Of a stretch of 24,516 nucleotides of DNA, positions 8,883 through 18,361 are shown piece after piece. The notes beneath the pieces are model-generated. The model saw only the letters and a list, made by a program, of their open reading frames with translations. It made no database searches and was not told the DNA's origin. The DNA is from Cylindrotheca closterium. Taxonomy: Eukaryota; Bacillariophyta; Bacillariophyceae; Bacillariales; Bacillariaceae. The stretch spans positions 1 through 24,516 of the forward strand of contig CAKOGP040001709.1 in NCBI GenBank assembly GCA_933822405.4, read 5' to 3'. The translations under genes were made by a program, and so were the position numbers. Numbering within the stretch: position 1 is the first letter of the stretch; each line of letters starts with the position of its first letter.

Positions 8883-9068
8883 TCATTTATTTCTGTCAAT
8901 TATGCCAGATGGAATGTGGCAGCTTGGGTGATTGCATTTTCATGGATTGATGATGCAATCAATATTGCAGATGCATTTACAAAGTGATTAACACAGATGA
9001 GGAGGGAAAAGCTTTTTGGTTCTTGGGCTATGGATCACATTGATCCCTTTCTTGAGGGGACCAAATAA
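8883..9068 (+). pseudogene. C-terminal RNase H tail of a second copia family
   Basis: A plus-strand frame reads ISVNYARWNVAAWVIAF, then SWIDDAINIADAFTK, a stop at 8985-8987, then MRREKLFGSW and a final stop at 9066-9068. The pattern of an Arg/Ala-rich helix, a short strand, N-I-A-D-A-F-T-K and R-R-E-K-L-F-G is typical of the last part of copia RNase H. It differs from the FMTKPL ending of the main family here, so it is a different element. Only the tail survives. The flanks 8699-8882 contain nothing I can recognise. Confidence 0.5.
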
Positions 9069-9930
9069 AGGAAACCGTGCTATTAGATACGCACAATCAG
9101 TCTGTATGCTGTAATGAACAACACACATCATCACTTCTTTTTGTTTTCCTTTCAACAGTCCGTCCGCCACTCGGCCCTACAAAAAAGTGGTGAGGCAATA
9201 CTTGTACTGGTACCTTGCCGCATGTTTTATAAATGTTATGATCAGAAGTTTTTTCATCGTTTCTACAGTGTTTACAACTTCAAGATCATCTGCCACTGTA
9301 AGATTGAGTAGTTATAATTATTAGGGGACTCTAGGAGATGGAATGAGTGGTTCTACTGATATACCAGGTTGAATGACGCAGTTCCACGGTGATATAGGTT
9401 GGTGATGGTCTAAGAGATATATCATCGAGTGGCTGTTATGGGGGAAATATGGTTGTAGTATCAAGACTCATTCATAATCTATGCATTGGTTTATAGCTTC
9501 ATTGGAGCATTCTTGATGTATTGGTGCCCCTTAGCACCACCAACTTAGTGGGGCTGTAACTTCTGAGCATGACATTTTCAAGACATGCGACCGTGATAGG
9601 ATTGAAGCTAAGGATCTAAGGTAGAAATTTTATGGGTGAATTTTGATTCTATGGATAAGGGCTAAGGTACAGGTATGGTTCCCCCACTTTTTGCACTTCT
9701 TTGTAAGTTATTTCAGAATGTAATTTTGAGGCATAGACGGCGAGAAATTTGACGACTTGAAATATTTTGACGAAGAATAAACCACTGAAACTGAAACGAA
9801 GACAGAAAACCGCGACAATTGAACAATTATAGATCACAAATTGTCAACATTAAAACCTACTCTTTAGAAGAAAACAAATCAATCTTGATCTGTGACAGAA
9901 GAGAGTTGCAAGATTCCAATCCAACAGTGG
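9069..9930. other. Gene-free interval
   Basis: Only short frames without recognisable motifs occur here. The portion next to 9931 is presumably the 3' flank of the minus-strand DUF3431-like gene. No RNA gene, terminal repeat or tandem repeat was seen. Confidence 0.4.
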
Positions 9931-10902
9931 CTATTGATACAGTCCAGCTGTGGTTGTGTTCTGTTCAAATATTATTTTGCCAAGCTCACCGCCACCGCCA
10001 GGGTACATCTTTGTCTTAATTTTTTTTCTGACACTTTTCAAACGTAGCTGTTGTTCTTCTGACAAAGGTTTCGAAAAAATGCCTGCCCACGCACGTTCAG
10101 CAAAATGCCCCTCTTCGATGTTATCTCCTCGTCTAAGACTCGATTCCATCGCATGCAGCTCGTTGGTTAGTTTACGAGCTCTACTCAGCTTTATGGCAAA
10201 ATTCCCACCATAACAAACTTCTGTGAATGGATTTGGCAATCGAATTCCAACATATTTCAGCCACGTGCCGAAGTTGTCGAATCGTGACTTGAAATGTGTG
10301 TTGTCATTTGGCACTGCAATATACTTTCCTTCATAGAGAGTCATGTTGTATCGACTCAAGATTTTCATGTCGTGGTACCGCGAATTGCCGATTTCTGGTT
10401 TCTGAAAACAAGAGAAGTCCTGTGATGATGCGATTAAAGTCATTTCCATTAGACTTCTTGCCTGATTCCCACTTTGAAGAAAGACATTGTCTTTCAGAAA
10501 GACTATGATGTCAGTGTTTTCATGTTTCTTCTCTGTTACAGCCCTAGACAATGCATACGCATACGTGTGGTCGTTCCTGCCCACGTTGGGAAGCGATATT
10601 TTGTGGCATGTTGTGGTGTTGCAAAGAGATGAAAGAAGGGGGGCCGTCCCACATTTGGAAACCAATGTTACGTGATGAAAAGAGAATCCCATTGTGAATG
10701 TGTTTAACCAATCAAGACTCCCTCTACAATAACTGATCACAAGTGCTATTCTGTGACCGAGAATATTGTCAGGCTGTATCATTCGAGCTCTACTAATTTG
10801 CACGGTTTCCATTGCGTCAAAGTATTTTAGACTCAATATCTTGTGAAGAACATAAGCGGCCACAATAATGGTAAATAATCGGAATACTCCTTTTGCAATC
10901 AT
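9931..10902 (-). CDS. DUF3431-like type II membrane protein, possible glycosyltransferase
   Basis: An uninterrupted 323-aa frame with an ATG at 10902. Residues about 6-24 are hydrophobic after a short basic start, fitting a signal anchor with the rest in the secretory lumen. Residues 51-85 (IALVISYCRGSLDWL, then VTLVSKCG), 104-118 (LPNVGRNDHTYAYAL), 131-139 (DIIVFLKDN) and 264-277 (EGHFAERAWAGIFS) follow the conserved layout of the DUF3431 family, whose members are thought to be related to glycosyltransferases. Cysteines at 84, 94 and 99 could pair. The C-terminus has a basic stretch and a glycine run (301-306). It is the only full-length, stop-free host-type gene here, so it is probably functional. 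The family call is from memory of motif order; activity and substrate are unknown. Confidence 0.75.
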   Translation of the reverse strand: MIAKGVFRLFTIIVAAYVLHKILSLKYFDAMETVQISRARMIQPDNILGHRIALVISYCRGSLDWLNTFTMGFSFHHVTLVSKCGTAPLLSSLCNTTTCHKISLPNVGRNDHTYAYALSRAVTEKKHENTDIIVFLKDNVFLQSGNQARSLMEMTLIASSQDFSCFQKPEIGNSRYHDMKILSRYNMTLYEGKYIAVPNDNTHFKSRFDNFGTWLKYVGIRLPNPFTEVCYGGNFAIKLSRARKLTNELHAMESSLRRGDNIEEGHFAERAWAGIFSKPLSEEQQLRLKSVRKKIKTKMYPGGGGELGKIIFEQNTTTAGLYQ

Positions 10903-11054
10903 TTTGGCAATATGATGAAGCTACTTTCACAAGGTATCGCTGATTGATGAGGTCTTGTGGCACAAGATGCAGCACGAACGACTCGAAATTTTGTGTTTCC
11001 TCTCCGGGACTGGAAAAGGCCATTCGATGCGTGCTATTACGACGGGACGGCCGG

Positions 11055-11075
11055 GAAAATAAATATTTACTCTCA
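11055..11075 (-). promoter_or_regulatory. AT-rich TATA-like stretch upstream of the DUF3431-like gene
   Basis: The minus strand has AGTAAATATTTATTTTC here, about 155 bp upstream of the ATG at 10902 and within otherwise mixed sequence. It could serve as a core promoter, but this is position and composition only. Confidence 0.25.
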
Positions 11076-11262
11076 AGAATTGTATGCTAAATTTCTAGTT
11101 CCTGGCCGTTCCCAAAGGTCGAAAAGTCCATGATCAGATCGCCAAAGTAACCCGGATATACAAAGTGATGGAGGATACTACAAAATCGTTAGTCGCGAGT
11201 CATTCAACAATATACAGCACTTGTTTTCACCAGCTTCCTCATAGCGAGAAAACACATAATCC

Positions 11263-11303
11263 AACCTTCACAGAAGAGTCACAGAGAAAATTGTGGATGT
11301 CTA
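11263..11303. repeat. 41-bp direct repeat flanking the gypsy element (left copy)
   Basis: Identical over 41 bp to 16402-16442, beginning AACCTTCACAGAAGAGTCAC and ending GATGTCTA. It lies outside the gypsy polypurine tract, where the 3' LTR should be, and may be an LTR remnant. A short plus-strand frame (from the ATG at 11168 to 11356, 62 codons) covers it but resembles no gene I know. Confidence 0.8.
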
Positions 11304-11422
11304 CATGTAGAGATGCACTTCAAAGTGCCTACGTGGACCTTTTGACTAAGGCCTAGTTCTGTACCCAACCAAAGGAGCTTCTACAGTCCCAATACCTTGG
11401 GCCTGTTCTATGGGCCGTTTCA

Positions 11423-11434
11423 CTCTTCCCCTCT
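11423..11434 (-). mobile_element. Candidate gypsy polypurine tract
   Basis: The minus strand reads AGAGGGGAAGAG followed by TG, downstream of the integrase stop at 11572. A purine run followed by TG is the usual boundary between the internal region and the 3' LTR, so the LTR may begin at 11422 and run leftwards. No full second LTR copy was found on the other side to confirm this. Confidence 0.5.
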
Positions 11435-11571
11435 ATGATCAAAGCTTGTCGTATGATCATAGTACTATCATATCATTCCGTATCAAATTGTAGTCACAAA
11501 GGCGCGCTTACATCCACAGTTCATACAAGAGGTGGTTCTTGACACAACAGGCAATTCAAACTCATCGCTTG

Positions 11572-12189
11572 CTAGACTCGATGAAACGGCACAAGACGCC
11601 GTATATTCAGTCTCTCAAAGACTGGAGGACTCCTGCGAACTTCAACAGTTCCGTTAGTAAACACACGAGTAATTTGATATGGACCTTCCATCTTTGGATC
11701 CAATTTACCTGGATTGAAATTCTTGATCAAAACTTTGCCATCAACGTTGTAGTCAAACTCCTTTCGTTTAGCATTTTGTCACCATAGATTTTTGCTGACC
11801 ATCAATTGTCGCTTTTCTTGTATACTCAAAAGATTGGCAGTGACAGGAATGTTGAGCAACATGTCACGAGCAAACACTACTTCACCTGGAGTGTTGTTTT
11901 TCAAAGACTGAGAAACAGCACATCTCATGGCATGATTGCATGCTGCTACAGCATCATCGACGGCTTGATTAGCTGTCTGAATGTTTGGGGCCATGTTAGT
12001 GTTGTTGAATCTTGTTTGTAGAATGTTGCCAACAGTCTGATGCATCCGTTCACAGATAGCATTGGCAGTTGGATTCTTGCTTGTTGCCGATGCATCGTGA
12101 ATTCCCCACTGCTGTAGTTTCAACTGAAAATTGTGACCAATGAATTTGCCGCCTTGATCGTGAATGCACTTGTAGGGTTTTGGATATCA
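11572..12189 (-). pseudogene. Ty3/gypsy integrase catalytic core (3' part) and C-terminal domain
   Basis: Directly after a TGA at 12187-12189 the same frame continues with KCIHDQGGKFIG (second catalytic Asp) and NPTANAICERMHQTVGNI (catalytic Glu), then a helical region to 11780. Another TGA at 11779-11781 follows NLW, and the frame goes on with KVLIKNFNPGK and EGPYQITRVFTNGTVEV, the GPY/F module of gypsy integrases, ending at the TAG at 11572-11574. The integrase is therefore full length and in one frame, broken only by two nonsense codons. Confidence 0.85.
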
Positions 12190-13136
12190 AGAAAGCCAAA
12201 GATTCTCAAAGACATTTGTGACATGGGCTGAAGTTTTGTTCTCAATGCGTGAAAGTTCAGTGAGATTTGTCACGGGATCAATACAAGTGAGCGCATTGAA
12301 TTCAATGTCTATACCATTGACCTTGATTTTCCAAGGTCCAATCAAATCCGCAGCCACAGAAAACCACAGGACCAAGTCTGCGTGTCTTTCAGGCAGATGT
12401 CCATATTGAATGTTTGCATTTTTATTCACTTGGCAAACTTCACATCTGAGGGATTCAACTTTTCTTTTCAAAGCAGGAGCATAGAACCGTTGGACGATTG
12501 TATTGTACAAAGAGGTGGTACCTTGATTTCCAAGTACCAAATGATACCATACAATCACTGGAGCAACCAAAGTTTCAGGCAAGTGAATTCTCCATTTGTT
12601 AGGTTTATTCAAATCTGCACAGTAGCAGATCACATTCCGATTGTCAATTTGCATGATGGGATGTTGAGCCCAAGTTACTGCGTTTTGCGATTTTTGAATG
12701 AGGGCAACATCATGGAGCTGATGTTGTTGAATGTTTGCCATCATGGTTGGATTTGGCATAACTTCCAATGGAGGATGATTGAGAAACGATTCAAGCATCT
12801 CATCATTTTTGATAGCGCCATGTCCATGATCACCATCTTGACAACAAGCAAACATGCATCTGAAGGTATGATTGAATTCTGCTTCAGATGGAGGAGGAAG
12901 AAGAACTTCTTCTTCGAAAGAATACATTTCATCCTTGGGATCCATTTTGACATTGAGTTTGTCAAATGCAATCAATTTACCTTTAGAAACTTGTTGTGTA
13001 TTCAACGTGCGGAAGGTGAGATTTTTGTGATCAGTAAAGATAGTCAATTGCATACTGTAAAGCATAGATCAAAACTCTTTCAAGCAATGCACAATAGCCA
13101 ACATTTCTTTTTCCATGACAGAATAATCCTTTTGCG
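12190..13136 (-). pseudogene. Ty3/gypsy RNase H C-terminus and integrase zinc-binding domain
   Basis: The frame begins with KDYSVMEKEMLAIVHCLKEF, then a TGA at 13069-13071, then MQLTIFTDHKNLTF (third RNase H Asp), and runs open from 13065 to 12187. A tether region leads into the integrase zinc finger: WYHLVLGNQGTT at the HH half, where the second His position is Asn, and CEVCQVNKNA at the CC half. VAADLIGPWKI carries the first catalytic Asp. Loss of the second zinc-binding His adds to the evidence that the copy is dead. Confidence 0.85.
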
Positions 13137-13138
13137 CA

Positions 13139-14317
13139 TCATTGAGTTTGCAACTCCAGTACGCCGCTAATTTGATAGTCTGAAGCATCAGTATAGACTT
13201 CAAAGGGCTTGTTGTGATCGGGATACCGCATTAAAATATCACTAGCCATCAAAGATTTCATTGTTTGGAAAGCTTTTTCACATTTGTCTGTCCATTGAAA
13301 TGTGCGTGTTCCAGTGAGAGCTGTCAACGGTTGCAAAAGGTGAGAACGTCGGGGCCACATGTGACGATAGTAGGTCACAGCACCCAAGAAAGCTTGTAGT
13401 TCAGTAATGTTGCGAGGTGCATTCATTTTGAAGATGGCATCAACCTTTTTCTTCCAAGGTTTTACACCTTCAGGGGTCAACCAATGGCCCAAGAAATCTG
13501 TTTCTTGAACACACCATTTACATTTCAAAGGATTGATTTTGAAGCCAGCTTCCTGTAGACGGTCAACCACTGTCTTGATCAATTGCATGTGTTCTTCATA
13601 AGAATTTGAAAAGAGTCCAACATTGTCAATCTAGACTTCAACACCTTGTTCCTTCAAACCATGCAATGTCTTCTCAATGTAGTGTTGAGCAACATCAGGA
13701 GCTGGTTTCAATCCCATCGCCATTTGTTGGTACTGATATTTTCCATATGGGGTGACGATCGTGCATAATTCCTTGCTTTCATCATCAAGCTCAAAAGAAT
13801 AATACATAATTGTGAGATCAAGTTTGGTAAAGAATTTGTAGCCAGCATGACGAGAGACAACTTCATCAATCAATGGCAAAGGATACACTTTACGTTTGAG
13901 AACCTTGTTGAGCTCGCAAAGATCACTGATCCATCGTACTCTTCCATCCTTTTTTGGAATAACGAATGTAGGAGAGGCCCATTCAGTTGGACCACATTGC
14001 TTGAGTACGTTGATTGATTCCAAATGCCAAAATTCCTTGAGAAAAGCGTGTTGGTGTTTCACAGGAACGGAATAGGCTTTAGAATGAATTGGTATGACAC
14101 CGTCTTCAACTTCCAAATGGATCTTCTCATGTTTGTAGTGTCCAAGGTTGCCATCAAAAAGTTCTTGTTTATTTTCCAATGCAGTTGCAAATTGATCTTG
14201 TTGTTTTTTTGTCAAGTGGACTTGCTTGGAAGAAACTTCAGCTCCAGTTGTTGCTTCATACTTTGCATCGAGGATGAAAGCATCATCTGCAATGTCATCG
14301 TCATCCAAAATATCCAA
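13139..14317 (-). pseudogene. Ty3/gypsy reverse transcriptase and RNase H N-terminus
   Basis: Open from 14317 to 13631 with a canonical gypsy RT: WASPTFVIPKKDGRVRWISD, KVYPLPLIDEV, FTKLDLTIMYYSFEL (first Asp), YQQMAMGLKPAPDVAQ. At the catalytic YxDD box the Tyr codon is TAG (13631-13633) and the second Asp is Asn, so it reads stop-IDN. The next frame (13588-13139) continues the thumb and connection (FLGHWLTPEGVKPW, FLGAVTYYRHMWP) and enters RNase H with FEVYTDASD. A deletion of several codons near 13140 disrupts RNase H between the first Asp strand and the YWS segment. Order gag-PR-RT-RH-IN is that of Ty3/gypsy. Confidence 0.9.
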
Positions 14318-14339
14318 GTAGCAATCCAGTGCAATAGTC

Positions 14340-14800
14340 CAGTTGGTGTGATTTTGAAAGTGGGTCTTGATGGTTTTGAAAATCGATTACAATTCCAAGT
14401 TCATTGAGAAAGTCACGACTAAGGATAATATCATGTGGACAATCCGGGGCATCAAAAACTGTCACTGTTTTACTGTAGATTTGCCAATGTTGATCAAACT
14501 CTGGAAAGAGCCCGTCTCAAAGTTCAATGGATTTGTTAGCATTGAAACTTCCAGATACAGTTGCACAAGGTTTAACATTAGGATCAATCTTTACTGTCGC
14601 GCCTTGTGGAATGCATCGTGCATGGATCATTGTGTTTTCACCACCTGAGTCAAACAATACTCGGAGAGGTTTTGCAGACTGTTTTCCTTCATTCAGTCCC
14701 CATTGCATCAAAGAAATAGGAGTTAAATTCACCCGTAGATTCCAAAGTTTGTTTTGGAGTTGGGACACAAATGAAAGAGTCATTCAAAAGAAAGTGCTTC
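14340..14800 (-). pseudogene. Ty3/gypsy aspartic protease
   Basis: The frame at 14783-14517 encodes LRVLFDSGGENTMIHARCIP, containing the D-S-G active site. After a TGA at about 14517 the same domain continues as TVTVFDAPDCPHDIILSRDF and LNELGIVIDF (14470-14380), the conserved second half of retropepsins (hydrophobic-hydrophobic-G/S-R-D-F-L). It lies between gag and RT. A nonsense codon in the middle and a frameshift before RT make it non-functional. Confidence 0.8.
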
Positions 14801-14879
14801 TCTTCTTGCGTCATCGGACCTTGATCAGGGGTCAATGTGGTAGCAAAAGATGAAAGATTTGGTTCAAGGAAAGGATTGA

Positions 14880-16273
14880 TTAGACGGTTAGACTGTGAAC
14901 GAGTATTGTTTTGGAGTTAAGGTCAATGAGCTTCATCCTAGTAATGGTAATGTTCAGAGGCACCATCGTATGGATAATAGCCTTGATCATTTGTTGGAGG
15001 ATACAAGTCATCTGGAGGATACGAGTCTTCAGGGGGAGGATACATTTCTTGCTGTTCACAAGGTTGCACAAATTGGCCTTGTACAAAATATTGGTCATGC
15101 TGCTCTTTGGCAGAAGGCATTCCGCCTTAGCCCACTTTGGGGCAGTTCCAACCGGAACAAAGCATTCCGCTTCCTGATTGTTGTAATACGTTCCAGCAGG
15201 AACTGAGCCTTTGGCTTGACTTCTGTCTTGATTGTAATGTGATTCAGCATAATGATGGTTTTGAGGGTTTCAGTTTTGAAAATTCCCTGGAGGTCGGTTG
15301 TTTGGAGGCAGATTGGCTTGATGGTTGCATTGCCCAAAGCGTCCTTCGGTTCGAGAACTGGCTCCCAAAGATTGTCCTTGATAGTTGCCTTGAGATCTTG
15401 GAGGATAGCGATATCCTTGATTCTGAGTTCCTTGATTTGATAGCTTGGATAGGGTGGATTGGAAGTGGTTCGACGATTACCGTAACTTCTGCATCCACGT
15501 CCACGTCCACGTCCTTGGCAAGAATGCTGTATGGAGCCACCAGTGCGTTGAGGCTTTTCATGAGCATGCTGCTTTGAGATTTGGACATTGTCGGACAAGA
15601 TCTTGGTAGCTTGCATATAAGTTTTGACCATTTGCAAGGTGATGTTGGGATCTTCAATTGTTCCTTTTTGTTGATGGAAAGTATCCTGCCACTTTGCAGG
15701 AAACGAGTGGAAAATTATTTCTTTCTTGGTCAAGACAGAAATATCATCATTTTCACATAGCTTCTGAGATGTTCTGGGAAGCATGTCATGATAGAAGCAC
15801 AATAGTTCAAGTTGCCTAATGTGTCTGGACACATCAGTTTTCATAGACTTCCTGCAGGCAATCGACTTCAGAAAACGGCTTGTGCTGTTCCTTGGATTTG
15901 CGCCGGCTGACATCTTCATGATAAAATCGTCAACAGAATTCTTGAATTGCACGGCAGTGTGATGGGTCACGCTCGTTTCAATCACATTCCATTTGTTCAA
16001 GGCTTGACCGCCCAGATGTAGTCAAAAGAGCGAGAACTTGAGGTTGGCAATACCAGCTCCGTTACCAGTGATCTCCCATTGAGAGCAGAGATTCTTGAAT
16101 GAGATGTACATCCTGCAAAAAGGCTCCAAATTGCTGCCTTTTCCAAGGTAAAGTGGAACCTTGGCTTTGCGTTCGCCACCATCTGCGCCAGGAAGATGGA
16201 ATAAAATCTCAGTGAGAATGTCCCTATTGTTTTCAACATAGGTAAATGGTGAGTCAGTTGCAAGAGAAGTCAT
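14880..16273 (-). pseudogene. Ty3/gypsy gag
   Basis: Begins with an ATG at 16273 (MTSLATDSPFTYVENNRD), runs to a TGA at 16022-16024, then continues in the same frame to about 15490. It carries FHSFPAKWQDTFHQQKG and LQMVKTYMQATK, a Gag capsid-type helical region, followed by a Gly/Arg-rich GRGRGRG block that probably binds RNA in place of a zinc knuckle. After a frameshift near 15470 the tail is Gln/Asn/Pro/Tyr-rich (15120-14938: EMYPPPEDSYPPDDLYPP). One nonsense codon and one or more frameshifts are present. The plus-strand frames over this interval are shadows. Confidence 0.75.
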
Positions 16274-16337
16274 AGTGATGTATTTTCACATCAAACGCTT
16301 CATTCAAGATGCAACAAAGTCAAATACCTATTAATAG

Positions 16338-16352
16338 CTTGCTGCCACTCTG
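16338..16352 (-). mobile_element. Candidate gypsy primer-binding site
   Basis: On the minus strand TGGCAGCAAGC lies about 70 bp before the gag ATG, and TGG is the usual first triplet of a tRNA 3'-end complement. The priming tRNA was not identified and no LTR end is confirmed next to it, so this is tentative. Confidence 0.3.
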
Positions 16353-16401
16353 CAGAGTGTATCTCTTCAGTAAAAGCCTTTGGCTATTTGAATAGGAACC
16401 G

Positions 16402-16442
16402 AACCTTCACAGAAGAGTCACAGAGAAAATTGTGGATGTCTA
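16402..16442. repeat. 41-bp direct repeat flanking the gypsy element (right copy)
   Basis: Identical to 11263-11303. It lies about 50 bp beyond the candidate primer-binding site, where the 5' LTR of the minus-strand gypsy element should be. The sequence further right does not resemble the left flank; a trinucleotide repeat begins 11 bp later. Confidence 0.8.
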
Positions 16443-16451
16443 TAGAGGAGG

Positions 16452-16503
<52 letters not shown>

Positions 16504-16510
16504 CGATGAC

Positions 16511-16565
<55 letters not shown>

Positions 16566-16876
16566 CATTGTCTTTGCATAATGAGCCAAGTAGAGAGCAG
16601 CACGATGATGAAAACACTACAGAAAGAAGCAATGATGCATCTGGACACAAAAGTAATTTTCTAGATATTCCTTTCTTCAAACTCCCGTGTCTACAACAGG
16701 CCAAGGTTGAATTGCCACAGAGCCCATGTGACGTCCTGGCGGGTAGCTTCATTGCTCTCAAACATACCTTATTGAAGCCTCACTGGTTTCAGTTGTTCTA
16801 TTGTGAAACTGAAGAGAGCAAGGCTTATGAAGATATTGGAATATTCCATGAGTTGCTTGGGTTTGTTGGGATATGA
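16436..16876 (+). CDS. Hypothetical poly-Asp protein terminated by a copia LTR
   Basis: From the ATG at 16436 inside the 41-bp repeat the frame reads MSIEEE, then 37 Asp residues, then about 100 residues of mixed composition (SNFLDIPFFKLPCLQQ, KPHWFQLFYCETEES) ending LGFVGI. The last residues and the stop codon come from LTR D, which begins at 16864. The mixed-composition part might be a real exon, as it is open and not low in complexity, but I do not recognise it, and neither the start nor the end is likely to be original. Treat as an uncertain or broken gene. Confidence 0.3.
16454..16564 (+). repeat. (GAT)37 trinucleotide microsatellite
   Basis: A 111-bp run of GAT units with GAC interruptions at about 16502-16511. 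All six frames are open because the repeat gives Asp, Met or stop-free Ile/Ser/His runs, so the long frames on both strands here have no coding meaning by themselves. Confidence 0.95.
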
Positions 16877-17021
16877 CAAAATATGAGTTTTTACGTTCCA
16901 AGAAAACTATTCAAGTACAAACATTTGACACACAAGATCAGACTTTGATCGTGATGTCAGAATTTGACACAAGTCTGCCGGACAATGTATATCCACATGG
17001 AAAGGGAATGAGCCTATACAA
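16864..17021 (+). mobile_element. Copia LTR D, truncated
   Basis: Begins TGTTGGGATATGAC like LTRs A-C and follows them, with scattered differences, to CCTATACAA at 17021, where similarity ends. No polypurine tract precedes it, so it is not in the context of a 3' LTR of the main family. It is the 5' part of an LTR inserted in, or fused to, the preceding frame. Confidence 0.75.
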
Positions 17022-17674
17022 TATTGGATTTTGGTTCTGGCGGACATCAGACAAGCAACAGGCTTGTCATCGTCCAAACCAATTGACAACTTTGTGGCCC
17101 ATCAAGCCATCATTGCCAACCAGCCGTGCCAACATGCCCATCAAGTCGTCATGCAGAGGCACTGACCATAGCGATCTCCGATCCGTCTAATACAAAATAA
17201 TCATCTCTACAGGAAATAACTATTCTAAAAGACTTGTTATCTACATGGAATGGGCAAAGCAAAAGCCTTGCACGAAAACTCAAATTTCCCAAACCTTTAC
17301 TGGATGTTTGCAATCCAGAAAGGCCGGTACAAAACCCACATACAGAACTCCCACAGGATTTGGTATGGGATTTCCGTGGCGCTCAGACAGTTTGATAGTC
17401 CAAGCACACAATTCCATGTTTCACGATGGATCAGATCGTCAAAAATCGGAAATAGAGACGGCTGATGTACAGACGTTTCGGAAAAGATAGAATTGATGTA
17501 TTCATTGTATCTTGGACTATATTTATTGAATACCAGTTAGTGTATTCACAGGTTTTGTGTTTGTTTTGTACCGCACTATACTTTGGTGCCAATTGGCATA
17601 CGCAGATAGCAATGTTTGCATCGCTGACAAATACATTATATTTGCTGCTACTACGCTAGGAAGTTTCCTTTGTC
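17022..17674. other. Interval without recognised genes
   Basis: Contains modest plus-strand frames (17245-17490 among them) with no motif I can place. If LTR D were a divergent full LTR its end would lie here, but no TATTCTAACA terminus occurs; the nearest is TATTCTAAAA at about 17222. Confidence 0.35.
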
Positions 17675-18314
17675 TTAGTTTTCATAGAGGAGATGAGCAA
17701 TCTCTGTCCTCTGAGAAAATTTATCATCAGCCACCACCTCCTCATCGGAATCCACCACAAACTCAACAGCCTTTCTTCCTTCCACACTCTTTGTTGGCAG
17801 TGCCGCAACTTTGTCGTCTTCCTCACTGCCAGCTGAGTGGTTCTCTTCAACAAATGTGTCCGCTTTTGAAAATGTCACGTCGTTGTGGCCTTGCCTTTTA
17901 CCACAACAACCATCCACTTTTGAGGCATTGTTATCGAGCAGCTTGCTGCAAACAACTTTTTTTTGCTATTCTCAATTGGTGGACGAGGACACGGAGAAGT
18001 TGCAGCTGCGTCACCAGCATTGTCAGACTTGGAGTTTGAACATTTGAAAGGGGGTCCCTCTTTGGAAATGTTTTGTCCATCAATCAATTCAGAGACTCCA
18101 AGGTTGGGTCATAAACGATGACAGACACACCTTGCTGTCCATAGTCATTCATTCGGCTAGAGTCCATCCTTTTTTCAACAGTTTCGACTTGAATGCTCGA
18201 CTCTTGCTCTTTAATTTTTGTGTGTGGTATAAACTTTTGGCATTGCTGCAAAGAAGAGCTCGCCGTTGAACTAGAGTATCTGTCAACAAGCGAAATATCA
18301 TGAGAGAGCTCCAA
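17675..18314 (-). pseudogene. Decayed minus-strand gene of unknown function
   Basis: Three abutting minus-strand frames (18314-18084, 18087-17875, 17917-17675) look like pieces of one protein. The second shifts frame near an A8 run at about 17965, and the third would follow directly. The first two are joined if one base is missing near 18095. The composition is Ser/Lys/Asp/Glu-rich with a final acidic segment (SEEDDKVAALPTK, VVDSDEEVVADD) and ends LLYEN-stop. No domain is recognised. It is either an old gene with two frameshifts or a gene with assembly errors in homopolymers. Confidence 0.3.
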
Positions 18315-18361
18315 TGCATTGCCCAGGACCGATACAGATTCGTCTCGAATACAAGGAGATT

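Noticed and set aside
10817..11023. 68-codon minus-strand frame overlapping the start of the DUF3431-like gene
   Set aside because: Different frame, no motif, and its overlap with the conserved signal-anchor start suggests 5' UTR.
12382..13170. 262-codon plus-strand frame
   Set aside because: Antisense to the gypsy RNase H-integrase region, which carries clear domain motifs; the plus-strand translation has none.
15137..15577. 146-codon plus-strand frame
   Set aside because: Shadow of the gypsy gag on the other strand; repetitive text mirrors the Gly/Arg and Gln-rich gag codons.
16384..16761. Poly-Ser and poly-Ile frames on the minus strand
   Set aside because: Product of the GAT microsatellite read in other frames.
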